Shown here: positions 44,861-56,590 of the stretch, in pieces | Layout of the letters: each line of letters begins with the position of its first letter | How positions within the stretch are numbered: the stretch's first letter is position 1 | DNA from: Undaria pinnatifida | Taxonomy: Eukaryota > Sar > Phaeophyceae > Laminariales > Alariaceae | DNA length: 64,000 nt | Assembly (NCBI GenBank): GCA_012845835.1 | Contig: JABAKD010000023.1 | Location: forward strand, 17,950,027-18,014,026 | Direction: 5' to 3' | The notes under the pieces: model-generated | The model's input: the letters and a program-made list of their open reading frames with translations, nothing else | What the model was told of the DNA's origin: nothing | Databases searched by the model: none | Made by a program: the position numbers and the translations under genes

Positions 44861-45059
44861 ACTTGGTATATATGTGCAGATTTGTCTTTTTTTGGCCCAA
44901 GTCCTTTTTCTGTCACAAGGTTAAATATTTACGGAACGTGTTTGCTCTTTTTTACGCTGCGCCTCTCATTTAATGGCTTTCACATCAGGCATAATATACG
45001 GTGATATACGAGGCATAATACACGGCAATGTACGGTACAACAAAGTATATAATGTATGA

Positions 45060-45205
45060 TACTTTCCTTTTTCTTTTCCTTTCTCACACTTTTATTTTCC
45101 AGCTTCTGGACAAGCCGTGGTCACAGGTATCGTCCCTTCTTCCCCCCGGTTCTTGCCTTCACATTTTATCGCGCATAGGGTTCAGCAGTCCCACTGCTCC
45201 TATAC
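45060..45205 (-). mobile_element. 5'-truncated copy of the tRNA-derived SINE
   Basis: This repeats the 3' half of the SINE at 37688-38011: A-rich tail (as pyrimidines on the plus strand), TTCTGGACAAGCCGTGGTCA, CCCCGGTTCTTGCCTTC and CGCGCATAGGGTTCAGCA. The tRNA-like head with A and B boxes is absent. 5' truncation with retained tail is typical of target-primed retroposition. Confidence 0.85.
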
Positions 45206-46563
45206 TAATAATCGCTTGCTCTTTCTTGCGTTTTTTTTTTGTTTTCTTGGCCGCCCACTTTTTTTTGGTCTCCTGATGACCTGCGATGTGACTGATTACG
45301 TCTATTTTTTTCACACGAGCAGCCGAGTAGGAGGTGGGCTAGAAAAGATAAAAGGGGAGGGCAGGTAGAGGGAGACATAAATAGGAACCTTCAAATAATG
45401 CAGGCACGCGAACGGACGATGCGGTCTCTTTCATCAGGCGAACACACGAGCCAAATGTACGCCTAGAGGTTGCCGTCAATGAACCGCCCTAGTTCTGGGT
45501 GTGATTCAACAGCAACTACTATAGTCTTAGACTATATTACAATGAGGAGCTAGCGATGCGAGGAGGCCGAAGGCCGACGAGCATCGATTGGATGCTCTTC
45601 TATAAGGGGTCATGTGTGCAGTTGTTGGCGTGTACCCCTGCTCACGAACAGACACAAACGGACAAAAAACAGTTCCGAAAACTGCCACAGCGTACCTTTA
45701 TTTACTGGATTTCTTAATATTGAGGTTTGTCTGTCTCTGTGTCTGTACGTCCGTCCGTCTGTTCGCTTTGCTTTTGGCGTGCGACGCGTACACCGAACCG
45801 ATTCAGACGCGCTCGGGACTGATAGACGCCCGCTATTTATGCTTAAAGTCTCGAACTGCTCGTGTCGAAAGCGGTGCCGAGATCGCAGAGCTAGGCCATA
45901 GTGACTGCTTCTTACCAGTGGCAATCGTCACTGTGTGAATAGCCTGTGAACATAATGGTTGTGTGAAGGCTCTGTCTTCTATGCGAAGAGATGCAGAGGT
46001 GGCACCGAAGTGTCTGTTAAAATCACTTGTGATAAGAAAGAAAAATGATAGTTTGGAAAGGGCGCTTGAGGCAAAAAGAGAAGAAGAAAGCAGAGAAAGA
46101 AGGAAAAGAAAGAGAGTTGGGAGAGTTGGGAAAGTGATCATGGTGGGTTGCATCACCACCTGATCATCACGGAACAATGCCCGTAGTACGGTAGAATACC
46201 GGGACAACGGGACGACCTTAACATACTCAAATCTACGTTTACATCTAGGTTACATTGAAGATTCAACGTAAGATTCAACTTAAGATTCAACTGCATATCT
46301 TATTCGTGCGAATAGACTGCGCATTAACTTAGATTTGAATCCAAGGTTCATACTTTTAACACACCCCCATAATGCGAAGTCAGATTGCTAGAGAAGCCTC
46401 ATACTTAGAAAAAAAAAAAATCGTAAAATAATCAAAAACAAATGGGTCTCATATCCGGTCCGGTGTATCAACCGCGTCAATATGGATGTATCCATGTTAT
46501 CCACACATTTTACAAAAAAATAAAACGTTACAAGGAAAGATAAGTTTTAAAAAATTACGCTTG
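45206..46563. other. no gene
   Basis: A T-rich start, mixed middle and AT-rich end. Short frames on both strands lack domain features; a purine-rich stretch is near 46035-46130. Confidence 0.45.
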
Positions 46564-46900
46564 GTGTAATTACCAGCGATAAATACCCTACCTAGTAGAT
46601 AAAACGCAAAGATTCGTCTACTGGGTTTTAAACACGCTTTCTGAATTGTACCAAATAGATAAACAATACTAGACAAATAAAGAGAATTGTGGACAAGTGT
46701 TCATCACGACAAAATAAAATATTCTCACTATTGTGTAATTACCAGCGATAAATACTCCACCTAGTAGATAAAACGCAAAGATTCGTCTACTGGGTTTTAA
46801 ACACGCTTTCTGAATTGTACCAAATAGATAAACAATACTAGACAAATTAAGAGAATTGTGGACAAGTGTCCATCACGACAAAATAAAACATCTCACTATT
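46564..46900. repeat. 169-bp tandem duplication
   Basis: GTGTAATTACCAGCGATAAA through CAAATAGATAAACAATACTA to ACTATTG occurs twice with period 169 (starts 46564 and 46733) and very few differences, so the duplication is recent. It is AT-rich and non-coding. Confidence 0.92.
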
Positions 46901-47788
46901 GAGTTGTTTGTTTAATATACTTACGTACTTCCGCAAAAACAAAACATTAGGAAGCAGGTAGAACGAGTACTGATAGTACTGTAACAAACTATGGTGGGTG
47001 TAGTCATAGTCCATCAACGAGCTATATCCCATTAAGAAACGAATAAACAAACTAACGAACAAACAAAGGTCGCTGCTGTAAGTTAACCACGCCACTTCAA
47101 TATGATCCTAGGATACGCATATAACGATAAACTGTCTGATACTAATCGTACGCTGAAGAGCATAAGAGAGACAGTCCTTTGTGAGCCTTTACTCCTAAAT
47201 GCTGGAATATATACTCGTACCCATTTTCCGGTAGAACATGGCTTACTGCTGTACGATCGTTGACATAAGTTCATACGACCCATAGTTTCACCTTTACTAT
47301 TAATAATACGTAACTGGCGAGCAGTTGTAACTTTATAGTTGACAAAGAACTGCTGCATTAAGTAATATTCTCTACTTAAGGATCAATTTCAACCGTACCC
47401 ACAATTCCAGCGCCTGTCCCCGATTGTTGACGGGAGTGCCGTTGGGGTAGCTGGTGATGGAGCTCTTTTGTACAGAAGGTCAAGGAGGGCTGAAGAAGCG
47501 CTTGGACAGAGACGGGGAGAAATTGTGATGCGATGTGTCGTACGTCGGCCTTGTTCTTCCCCGGTCCATTGCAGTCTTGTGGCTGAATTATAATAGGCGA
47601 ATCGCTTGTCGATATATTGCCTATTCGGTTTGTAGGTAACACGCTTCTCCGTCCTCGGTACATCGCGGTTTGTCGGTGATTGAAACCTCCGATAGCACGC
47701 GGCAGAATTTCAAAAAAAAGGTTAATTTTATCCCACTTATGAAACGCCGCAATCTCGTATGGAACTCCATGAAACAATGATTTTTGGA
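46901..47788. other. no gene
   Basis: Unrecognised unique sequence; overlapping short frames only. Confidence 0.45.
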
Positions 47789-49519
47789 AAATTGACAAAA
47801 TCGGGTACACCCGGGTGGTTTCTGAACAAAATCGGGTACCTTTTTTTTGGGACGGGGCGCGCTTACGCACGCGTCTGCAAAACGCCTCCAAATCGCCTTC
47901 TGGCGCCTGAACCCACTGCGCCTAGTGTACGCGCAGCACCGCAAACCGTTTTTTCAGCGTTCGAACCCTCAAAACAGCGCCAAGGACGGCCCCCGAAAAG
48001 TGTTCTCGACGGACAACCCAATTTTTTGTTCAGAAAAACACCGGATATACCCCGCCATGTGCTTCGATTTCATAAATTACCCGATTTTGTTCACACTGCA
48101 CCCGTTTTTGTTCACTTGCAAGACCCGCGGAGACACGGAAACGGACATCTCCCCGCAACCTAGCTGCGGAAGATCCCGCACACAACTGGCATCTTGCCGA
48201 CTGTGATGCAACCGCAGCAGCACTGCTAACTTCCCGGCTCACAAAGATCCGCCGTCACTGATGCACAACTTGCCGCCCCGATCCACAACTGCCTCCCCCG
48301 ATGCAACCGCACTGACCGCACTGACTGCTACTCCGTAGTTGCATCTCTCTTCTGCGTACGTCTTCTGTTCCGCATACGAAGTGCAATTCAGTAGTAGTAT
48401 CGGTCCGCAAGAACTCGTACGGGTAGGAGTACCGGTAATGCAAGGACTGCTGATGGGGAGCTATTTTTCCGCGCCGCGCGTGCTCCTGTCTGTGTCGATC
48501 CTCCACTGTTGGTAATTTGGTCCTCACAAGAACACGCGTCAGACAAGCCTGAGGGTGCCTGTTTTCGGCGGGAGAGGTGCCGGACGGAGAACTTCGTATT
48601 TTCCCCAAAAAACAACGTATCCTCCCTTCCCCGGAGTATATATTGCAGTGGAGTACTTCGAAGTACTTTGTATAACCCAACAAAACTACTTGGACTTCGT
48701 AGTACTGCTGTTGTGTGTATGTGTTCGCAGTATGTGTTCGTAATAAAGTATGTGTTCGCACCACAGTAAATATATGTTCACATTATAGTGTGTGTTCGCA
48801 GTATGTGTTCGCAGTACAGCATTCTTGTTTTTGCAGTGTTTGTTCGCAGTATGTGTTATGTAGGTCCAACGTGGGGTGGCGTGGGGAACGTGTGGAGCCG
48901 AGGGCGTGCGTCGTTTGCTGATGTTTGGAGCAACAAGTGGAGCGTCTCTACATGGTCTTGTCTTTTCGTCCAAGCGCCAGATCTTGGTTGGGGGTCCGCG
49001 CTCACCGCCATGCCACCATTCTTCGCAGTGCGGTTGCATCGGGGCGGCAAGTTGTGCATCAGTGACGGCGGCTCTTTGTGGGCCGAGAAGTTAGCAGTGC
49101 TGCTGCGATTGCATCAAAGTCGGCAAGTTGCTAGTTGCGTGCGGGATCTTCCGCAGCTAGGTTGCGGGGAGATGTCCGTTTCCGTGTCTCCGCGGGTCTT
49201 GCAAGTGAACAAAAACGGGTGCAGTATGAACAAAATCGGGTAATTTATTAAATCGAAGCACAGGGCGGGATATACCCGGTGTTTTTCTGAACAAAATCGG
49301 GTTGTCCGTTGAGAGCACTTTCTGGGGGCCGTCCTTGGCGCTGTTTTGAGGGTTCGAACGCCGAAAAAACGGTTTGGGGTGCTGCGCGTACACTAGGCGC
49401 AGTGGGTTCAGGCGCCAGAAGGCGATTTGAAGGCGTTTTGCGTAAGCGCGCCCCGTCGCGAAAAAAAAATACCCGGTTTTGTTCAGAAACCACCCGGGTG
49501 TACCCGATTTTGTCAATTT
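47789..49519. mobile_element. long-TIR element, 1.7 kb
   Basis: Arms of about 500-530 bp face each other (47789-48320 and about 49018-49519), each starting AAATTGACAAAATCGGGTAC. They contain repeated AAAATCGGGT phrases and end in a region with CGCCGTCACTGATGCACAAC. The loop holds an irregular minisatellite of GTATGTGTTCGCA (48717-48860). No transposase motif is present. No target duplication is evident. Arms have diverged by substitutions and small indels, so it is older than the element at 24.8 kb. Similar frames in both arms are a by-product of the inverted repeat. Confidence 0.88.
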
Positions 49520-49999
49520 CTCAAAGAAGAAACAAAAAAAACACAAAAAAGACGAGAAAATAGCATCTTGAAAGCGACGCAATTGGGTATCGACGCGGGA
49601 CGCGTGCAAAGGCGGCACCGTGTCCACCTAACTGCTGCAATGAACCGTGCCCACCTAACTGCTGCTGGACAGGCTGGGCTCCCAGGAGCGCGCGCTAAAA
49701 GTCGCGCGCACGCGCTCTGAAAAAAAAGGAACAATGAGTGATGATGCGCTCGGAGCACAAAAGATACAGCAGCAGAGGAGCACAAAAGATGCAGCAGCAG
49801 AAAAAGCAGCAAACATAACCACGACGAGGAACCCAAAACCAGAGGGAGACACACTGGGTGATCACCCGCGAGGGAAAGCGCGTATCTGGGATGGACACCA
49901 TGTCACAAATCGAAACCTAAGAGTGGGGTCTGGAATCAGGGTGAGGCAGGCGAGGATATCCACGGCGAAGCAGACGAGGGTATCTAGCCTACTAGCATC
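49520..49999. other. no gene
   Basis: Purine-rich start, CAGCAG-containing middle; no element end or domain recognised. Confidence 0.45.
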
Positions 50000-50480
50000 G
50001 CAAGGTCCACAAATATTCCTTGTCTTTTTCTTCTTTTTGCTTGCCTTTTTCGTTTTGTTTCGTTTTTCTTCTCTTTTCTTTCCTTTCCTTTATCTTCCTT
50101 TTTTTTTTTTCTCCAATTGACTTACGCCTGTCGTGCGTATGTGTAGTGATAGATACTACGTGTAATATATACGTGGTAGTCTTCCTTGGGTGGCAATCGG
50201 AATATTTGGTTTCTCCAGGCGTGAGTAGTGAGACGTATGCACCGGCCTGGACCTGGCACATCGTAGACTGACTCCCGATTTCACTTTTATATGTTTCTGG
50301 TGGAGGCATGAATTGCGTCAGCTGTGATATATGCGTGTACCACCTTGGGTTGTGTGTGTTTTTCCCTGGGGTATTCCTCAGCTTCAGAGTGACTGGAGCC
50401 TGTCCTGTGACCACGGACTTGATTATGCGAGTTTATGTGAAAACAACAACAACAACAACAACAACAACAATACATATTGG
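50000..50480 (+). mobile_element. composite retroposon-like repeat with (AAC)n tail
   Basis: A pyrimidine tract (50020-50115) leads into a 150-bp module shared in reverse with 38012-38160. A 190-bp unit shared in reverse with 12850-13040 follows. The 3' part has CCTGTGACCACGGACTTG, then GTGAAAACAACAAC and a 27-base (AAC)n tail. The linear order pyrimidine tract, module, unit, tail suggests one retroposed transcript. Confidence 0.75.
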
Positions 50481-50786
50481 TTCCAGATCTCCTCGTTATC
50501 AACCCCGTGCAAGTTGCCCGTGGATTTTGGTGCATTCCCTTGAAATTCAGGCCTCGCGTACCTCTCCTCTTGTCGCCGGGGGTCCCCTCAACACTACTCC
50601 ACAGAACCACGCCGTCACCGGTGATGATTATACCAAGTCAAAACTATTATCACCGCACGTTCCTATTACAGTGTTGGGGTCACCTACGGTGAGACTCCTA
50701 TCAAGCGGAACACCAAATTAACAGAAGCAAGCAACCGGAGCGGTACGCGAACACGAGCGTATGCGCTGTACTCAAACTGCACATAA

Positions 50787-50850
50787 ACACCAAACAGCAG
50801 CAACAGCAGCAGCAACAGCAGCAGCACCAGCAGCAGCTGCAACAGCAGGT
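50787..50850. repeat. CAG/AAC-type microsatellite
   Basis: CAGCAG units interrupted by AAC, CAC and CTG run for about 60 bases. Not in any convincing reading frame. Confidence 0.9.
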
Positions 50851-50859
50851 TAGACGAAA

Positions 50860-51453
50860 AAGGTCGGCCACATAAACGACGTTACGAATTGGGCACCTCC
50901 AACATGACCCTCCGACATGACGTCAGAGTAGTTTCGCGAGGAGTTCGTTTATAACAGCTTGCTGCCGTCTGCTGTGATGTGTACCAATGTAGCCCACCTT
51001 CTGGCGCCACGCTTACAACGGAGTGCGTTCGTTACTCGGGCAGGATCGGGAGGTCATCTTGACTCGAGGCCGTTTCGACTTCTTTCACGACGCCTGCACT
51101 CGTACCCAACGCCTGGAATTTCGGGTGTGCCTCCGCAGCGTTTGTCATCTGGCGGGAGCGTCAAGTTGGGCGGGAGGGTGGCTGGAGACTTAGCCGGCAG
51201 CACAAGCAAAGCCAGCTCACAAGTCGGAAGGCACGCCAAAGTACATACGTACTGCTGTTGTACTTGTACGATGCAACAGGATGGTGCGTATCTGCTGTGC
51301 ACGCATCTGACTTCAAGTTATATTTGCTGTACGCTTGCTTGTATTTGTCAGCGTTTTTAATAAGGGTGCGCGTCGCTCTTACGGTGCGGGCGTGCGGCAG
51401 CTTCCAGTTGCAGCGCGGTACCACCGAACCGCACCATAGCTGCACCATAGCGG
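50860..51453. other. no gene
   Basis: Unrecognised sequence up to the pentanucleotide repeat. Frames on the two strands lack domain motifs. Confidence 0.45.
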
Positions 51454-51521
51454 CACCGCACCGCACCGCACCGCACCGCACCGCACCGCACCGCACCGCA
51501 CCGCACCGCACCGCACCGCAC
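51454..51521. repeat. (CCGCA)n pentanucleotide microsatellite
   Basis: About 13-14 near-perfect copies of CCGCA. The unit is five bases, so each frame cycles through all codon phases and long open frames across it are meaningless. Confidence 0.97.
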
Positions 51522-53740
51522 GCTCCTGCCAATAGAACAACCACACCACGCCACCACGGGTCGGTCCTACACATGATGGCACGCGTTGGCGTTTGCTCCG
51601 TACCGCGAACAGCCTTGCGTTTGCAACTACGACAAGTAGTCCAGTTCAACCACATTACTGAAGTATAAATCAACACCCTCTTACCCCAGGCATTGCGAAT
51701 TTCATACTGGCTTCGTCCCAACAGAGGAAGCCAAAGAAGCAGGTTCGATGCTATGACGGCTTCAGGGAAAGTGGAGACAGCCTTGTTGGACCTTTGTTGC
51801 TATATACGTTTCCTCTTCCGCGGCAGGAGGAGGGCGTGTACCTGCCTGCCTACGCCCCCTCTGAATTACTATTGGTACCCGTTACATACGTGATACCTGG
51901 TACGTACCTTCTTATTATCTTGGTTAAAAGTGGGCGCCCTCCAAAAAAAAGCATTCAACTACCCCAGCTTCTCTTCGTCGTGAGCACCCGCCAAGCACCC
52001 AAACATCCCGCAGGATGTATGCATTCCAGTTACATTCGAGGTCTGACCTCGTTCATCTCGTTTCTCCATCACGGCCGTCGTCAATCGCGTAAGCAAGGCT
52101 CGCTTAGCTGTGCTTTGCTCTAGCCTCCATGCCTCGTGCTCCCCTCTCTTTCTTTGTCCTCTTTTGTTGTCCCCCCCCTTTTTGCCCATTTTTTACAGCC
52201 TCCGTCGGCTATTTGAACTCCCAAAAATCATGTCCCACCTCCACCCTACAAGAAGTTTGCCCACAGAACCGTAACGCAAATAGTGTTGTTCCATTTAGAA
52301 ATGCGGCGTAATAGGAATGTCACACGTTTGTCGATGGTGCGCGCGCTACAGTGGTCACCTTCGCGTGCCGCTAGGATGTACAGGTAGGCATGGGTGACGT
52401 GGTGGACGTGGAGCAACAAAACAGGGCCTCACGACGATGTGCCTTGATGAACGAGCATTTATGTAGGCCCAGGAAGTCCATTTCTGGGGTTTTTAATAAT
52501 ATATGGCTTTTTCGGCGCAGGGACGTACAGAAACCTATCCCCTCCCCGCAGGCGACGATCACAACTTTCGGCCTAGCAGGGGCTCCGGTGACAGGAACTG
52601 CTTGAGACTTTCAGGGCGGGTGTAATCCATCACGCCAGTGGTGCCTACCGGGTTTTGTAGCCTGCGAACGTTTGTCCACGAGCATTTGACACCTCCAAAA
52701 CCGTCGACGGAAAGTGCTGAAGGGTGCTGCTCCTGCGCGTCTCCTGTGTGCCGTGGAGGCCGCGCACCGAAGTCGTTTGGCTCTCACCAGGGCAGGTGTC
52801 GGTTGTACTGAGGGGGCATGGTCATAAGCTTTTCATAGCTACTTGTGCACACACAGTTCGTTACCTGTGACAAGAGAAACTCGGTATACAGTTCGACCCA
52901 GCATATCAGTCTTTTTTACGTATTTTGGATGCCTCGTGCACCGTCTGCTCGCCGAGGAGGATGATGCGGACTAACCAAGCATGGAAAGCCCAATCCAGAC
53001 GGAGGTCTTGCACTCTGCTTTGCTTGCGGACGCGCCGGCGCCCGGAATGGGTCGAGTACTGGCTGGAGGCACGTCGGAAGCGGTCCTTTCTGGTCGGCAC
53101 TGGAGCAATGGTCAGCTAGCATTGGAGCCGCATGGGTGCACGCTCGCGACCTCACCACGGAGCCGATGGTCGATGGAGAGTGCTTGTGCTCTCGATCGGA
53201 CTGCGTTGTGTTGATGTACAGGAGGTTCAGCAGGCAGCAGCAGAAGGCGGAGAAGGGGTCCTTGGAAACCATGGCTACGGGTCAATCCTCCCCTCTTGGT
53301 CGCTACCCCTCGACGAGCTTTCAGGTGTGTTGAAAGCCCTCACGATTCAGTTGACGTAGCAGCTGACAGGCAGAGGTCGGTACCAAAACACAAGTCACAA
53401 TATATAGCAGTGTACAGCAGTAGTTGTTTATATTTTTTTATACACTAAAGTCGAGTTATTAAGAGGTGGTTGGTGCGTGGGTTGTTCACCAAGCGCTCGC
53501 GTGCACCACTGGCACTAAATTGTATACGACACATATCACATTGGATGTAAAACACGTTGGGGATGGACTGCTGTGCTGTTGTGATTGAACATGTTAATGG
53601 CACAAGGTGGTGGGTGGTGGTACTGCTGTTCGACATGACCAAGATGACTATTATCTGAAAAATAATTTAATTTTAGTGTGTGTGCGTGTGTGTGTTCTTC
53701 ACATTAAACTGATATTTTCACCCGTCTGATGCACCTCCCG
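51522..53740. other. no recognised gene
   Basis: Unique-looking sequence. A GC-rich part at 52900-53300 has overlapping frames on both strands, but neither shows domain motifs, and I could not join them by plausible introns. A host exon here cannot be excluded. Confidence 0.4.
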
Positions 53741-54110
53741 CACAACCAGTGCCCGTGCCGATGCCTCCTCCTAGAGAGACGAGTCCGTGGTCACAAACTA
53801 CAAACAGCAAAAAAACAGAGATACATATCGCAAATACAGGTGATTTAGCCATGCATGCAATGCCGACCACACCGAGTGCGGGTGCGGAACGTATATCACC
53901 AGGCAACATGCAAGGAAGAAAGGAAACCAGTATCACTGGTATAGCATGGAAAGAAAGAAAGAGAAAAGACATAACAAGAAGGTTAAACAAATGGAAACAA
54001 AACAAAACGGAACAGGAACAGCAGAGAACAAAAAGGGAAAAGGAAAAGGAAAAGGAAAGCAATAAAAAAACAGAAAAGGAAAAGGGACCCGCCAGGAGGT
54101 AGAGATACCA
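53741..54110 (-). repeat. short-repeat 3' part with purine-rich tract
   Basis: This holds the CCGTGGTCACA motif at 53785-53795 (reverse of TGTGACCACGG) and a long A/G-rich tract at 53940-54095. The motif is shared with the SINE-type repeats, but its position relative to the purine tract differs, so relationship to them is uncertain. Confidence 0.45.
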
Positions 54111-54234
54111 AGGGAGACCAAACAGCGAGTCAACAAGATGGCATGGACACGGAAGTTACGACTAGTAAACGAAAATTATACAACGAAAAGACAACGCTTG
54201 ATAATCACTGCTGCAACGCTCGCGCATGCGTTGA

Positions 54235-55049
54235 GTTTGGTCGCGCCAGGTGCGAGCTCTTTTGGAGCACGTGGAGGTAAATGGAGAGGTTCTTGATATC
54301 TGCGGCGCGACCCAAGACGCTGTCAACATGGTACTTGCAGCTAACGGGCTTCGCATCTCCGCCAACGACCTGAATCGATGGTGAGGAATGTGCGACACAT
54401 GCTATGGTAGAGACGCCCCGTTTTTGTTCTACGACACCTCCCATGATAACTTCTGTTTCGTCTGAGAAATGAGCCAAACTATGTGTCGTACACGCGGTAT
54501 GCCGACGAGGTAAAAACTTCGAAGGAAATGTTCCGACCCATCGTATCATATCAGTGTCAGAGACAATCTGTATAGTGAGCATGATTCGCGCAGCAGCGGC
54601 ACGGCTGCCCAGTGCAACAATTCTTGCTTTCGTGCATTTCTGTAAACGATTTCTTCTCCTCCCGAAATGGGCGCGTGTGCCTCTCCTCCAGTTTACAGGC
54701 GGACACACACTACGACGCATCCTCGGAGCAGTGCGTCAAGGCCTTCACCCAGGAAGCGCGCTGCATAGACTGGATTGTTACGAGCCCCCCCTACAAGAAC
54801 GCCTTCACAATATTGGGGCAGGCTTTGCGTATTGCACGAGTAGGGGTAGCCTTCAAGCTGAGACTCTCATTTCTCGAACCCTCGAAAGCGCGCGGGCCCT
54901 GGTTCAAGGAAAACCCCCCGAGTGTCATTGTATACCTCCCCAGGGCAACGTACCGTGGGAGAGTATCCAACTCTCCGGAGGCGTGGTTTGTTTGGCGCCG
55001 CCAGAGTGTTGAGACATCTGTTGGTCAGCGTATTTTCTTTGCCATTTAG
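54235..55049 (+). CDS. methyltransferase-like protein, two exons (5' partial)
   Basis: Exon 1 (54235-54380) encodes ALLEHVEVNGEVLDICGATQ then DAVNMVLAANGLRISANDL, a class I SAM-binding motif with a Gly-containing loop and an acidic N-D after the second strand. A GTGAGG donor at 54381 and a CTCCTCCAG acceptor ending at 54691 define a 311-bp intron that joins the frames exactly. Exon 2 continues LQADTHYDASSEQC, then CIDWIVTSPPYKNAF with an S-P-P-Y catalytic motif of amino-methyltransferases, GVAFKLRLSFLEPSKARGPW and EAWFVWRRQS, ending in TAG at 55047-55049. Such motifs suggest N6-adenine methylation of DNA or RNA, or a mobile-element-borne methylase as in DIRS-type elements. No in-frame ATG is seen, so an upstream exon or start is missing. 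No stop interrupts the two exons. Confidence 0.65.
54381..54691 (+). other. intron of the methyltransferase-like gene
   Basis: GT-AG boundaries are GTGAGG and CTCCTCCAG. All three plus frames contain stops within, and splicing restores one frame across a Cys codon (TG|T). A second possible acceptor (TTTACAG, 7 bases later) would break the frame. Confidence 0.6.
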
Positions 55050-55806
55050 GCTCGTCCTACGTTTCGCTGGTAATTGTGTTGGTTTAGCTTCGGATGGTGT
55101 GGTTGGTGTGGGTTAGAATGCGCGTAATAGTCTATGTCCTGTCCTGCTGTTAACGGGTTGGACGCTATGAAAGGGTTAAGGGTTAATTTTATATTTTTTT
55201 CAGTTTCGCCCATGAAGGAGCCGAATATCAATTAATGTACCAGGGGATGCGTCTAATAGATACACGGAAACGTTCAAAAATACAATGCGGCACGTTATGA
55301 TTGCCACGGGCACTGTCGCCTGTTCTCTTCACCTGCATCATCGTGTTGTAGAAAAAATTCTCTTGCGATGATGGCTATATTAGACATCTGTCCCGTTAGC
55401 CGTCGCAAACCCGTCCCGAGTCGCACAGTGCGATTCTTCACAAAACAAACACGCACCGCAGCGCACCGCACAGTCACGTTAACCCCCCCCCCCCCCCCTC
55501 CCAAAAAATAAAGCACGCACCGAAGTGCACGCCGAAAAGCCTTGCAAAAATAATCGACAGTGTCCGACAACAGAAACACTCGCGTATATGCAACCACTAA
55601 AAAAGCCTCCATCCGCACCGTTAGGCGCGAAGACCCGCGTAATTAAAGCAAAGCGCTACAGCAGTCGTCGATGACACATGGAGTCCCATGCGAGGTAAAA
55701 TTGGTTGTACTGTAACTTTAAAATACACCAACACGTAACATACTGAAGACACCAACTCCTATATCGGACGCTTGCTTGATAAATACCGAGAGTTGCAGAA
55801 ACAAGA
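55050..55806. other. no gene
   Basis: Contains a poly-C run at 55484-55498 and otherwise unrecognised sequence. Confidence 0.45.
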
Positions 55807-56005
55807 TCATACGCCGAACTGTAGCCCCCTTCGACTCCTTTCCACATCACAAGTAATCGAATGCTGGCTCGAAGTCGTCGAAGTCATCGAACACCCCTCC
55901 ATCCCCGCCGCCCACCCATGCGAGGGCATCGACGTCGTCATCGTCCTCCTCGGCGCCGTCGTCCTCGGCGGCGTTGGGGTCTGCCGTAACGTCCAAATGA
56001 TCGAG
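55807..56005 (-). CDS. possible acidic C-terminal exon
   Basis: One minus-strand frame reads LDVTADPNAAEDDGAEEDDD then DVDALAWVGGGDGGVFDDFD and ends near 55855. GC is higher than in the flanks and the composition is strongly acidic. The region also consists of GTCGTC-like repeats, which can produce such frames by chance, and the other strand is also open. I cannot connect it to another exon with confidence. Confidence 0.25.
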
Positions 56006-56062
56006 TCATCGAGCCGTTGTAAGCGGCAATATGATGTGATCCCGAAGGGTGCGCCAGCTAGA

Positions 56063-56215
56063 CGAAGGGTGCGCCAGCTAGCGTTGGGCTGCGAAAGCAA
56101 TTGAGTTAAATCGACACACGACGCGTATGAAAATACGCGGAAGTGTGGTGAGCTAAAGCTTTATTTTTCCCCATCCGCCGGAGGATGAAAAAAAAAAAAA
56201 AAAAAAAAAAAGATG
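56063..56215. repeat. inverted partner of 44729-44860 with A-run
   Basis: GGTGCGCCAGCTAGCGTTGG through AAATACGCGGAAGTGTGGTG to CATCCGCCGGAGGATG matches 44729-44860 in reverse and ends in a run of about 22 A (56187-56210). GGTGCGCCAGCTAG is itself duplicated at its start. The A-run could be a retroposition tail. Confidence 0.75.
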
Positions 56216-56590
56216 TGATCCCAAAAAAACGAATATAGTGATCTCGATTTAACTACTTTATAAAATGAAATAAATAATTCCACTACAGCTGTGAGATGGA
56301 AGCCTATCGTTGCAAGCTGCATATGCTACTTCGATCGCGTGCATTAAGGTGTGAGTGTTGGAGAGCAAATAAAATCTGATCGGCTGTTGTAACCTATCCG
56401 TTTGTATGGTATGGGATGTATTTTCTTATCACCGGTGAGGGGAGAGGGGGTGCGCCAGGGGTTACGTATTGTGTTTTGTATTTCATAAGTGAATAGAAGT
56501 TGCGATACACGAGAAGCTGTTAGGTGTAAATTAAAAAAAAAATAAAGCCACCAGCCTGAAATGTACGTGTCAGCACGTAAGATGGCTTAC

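Noticed and set aside
47759-49627. Similar frames (LTKSGTPGWFLNK) at 47.8 and 49.5 kb as a gene pair
   Set aside because: They are the inverted arms of the long-TIR element.
51161-51721. Long frames with RCGAV or HRTAP repeats
   Set aside because: Produced by the (CCGCA)n microsatellite.
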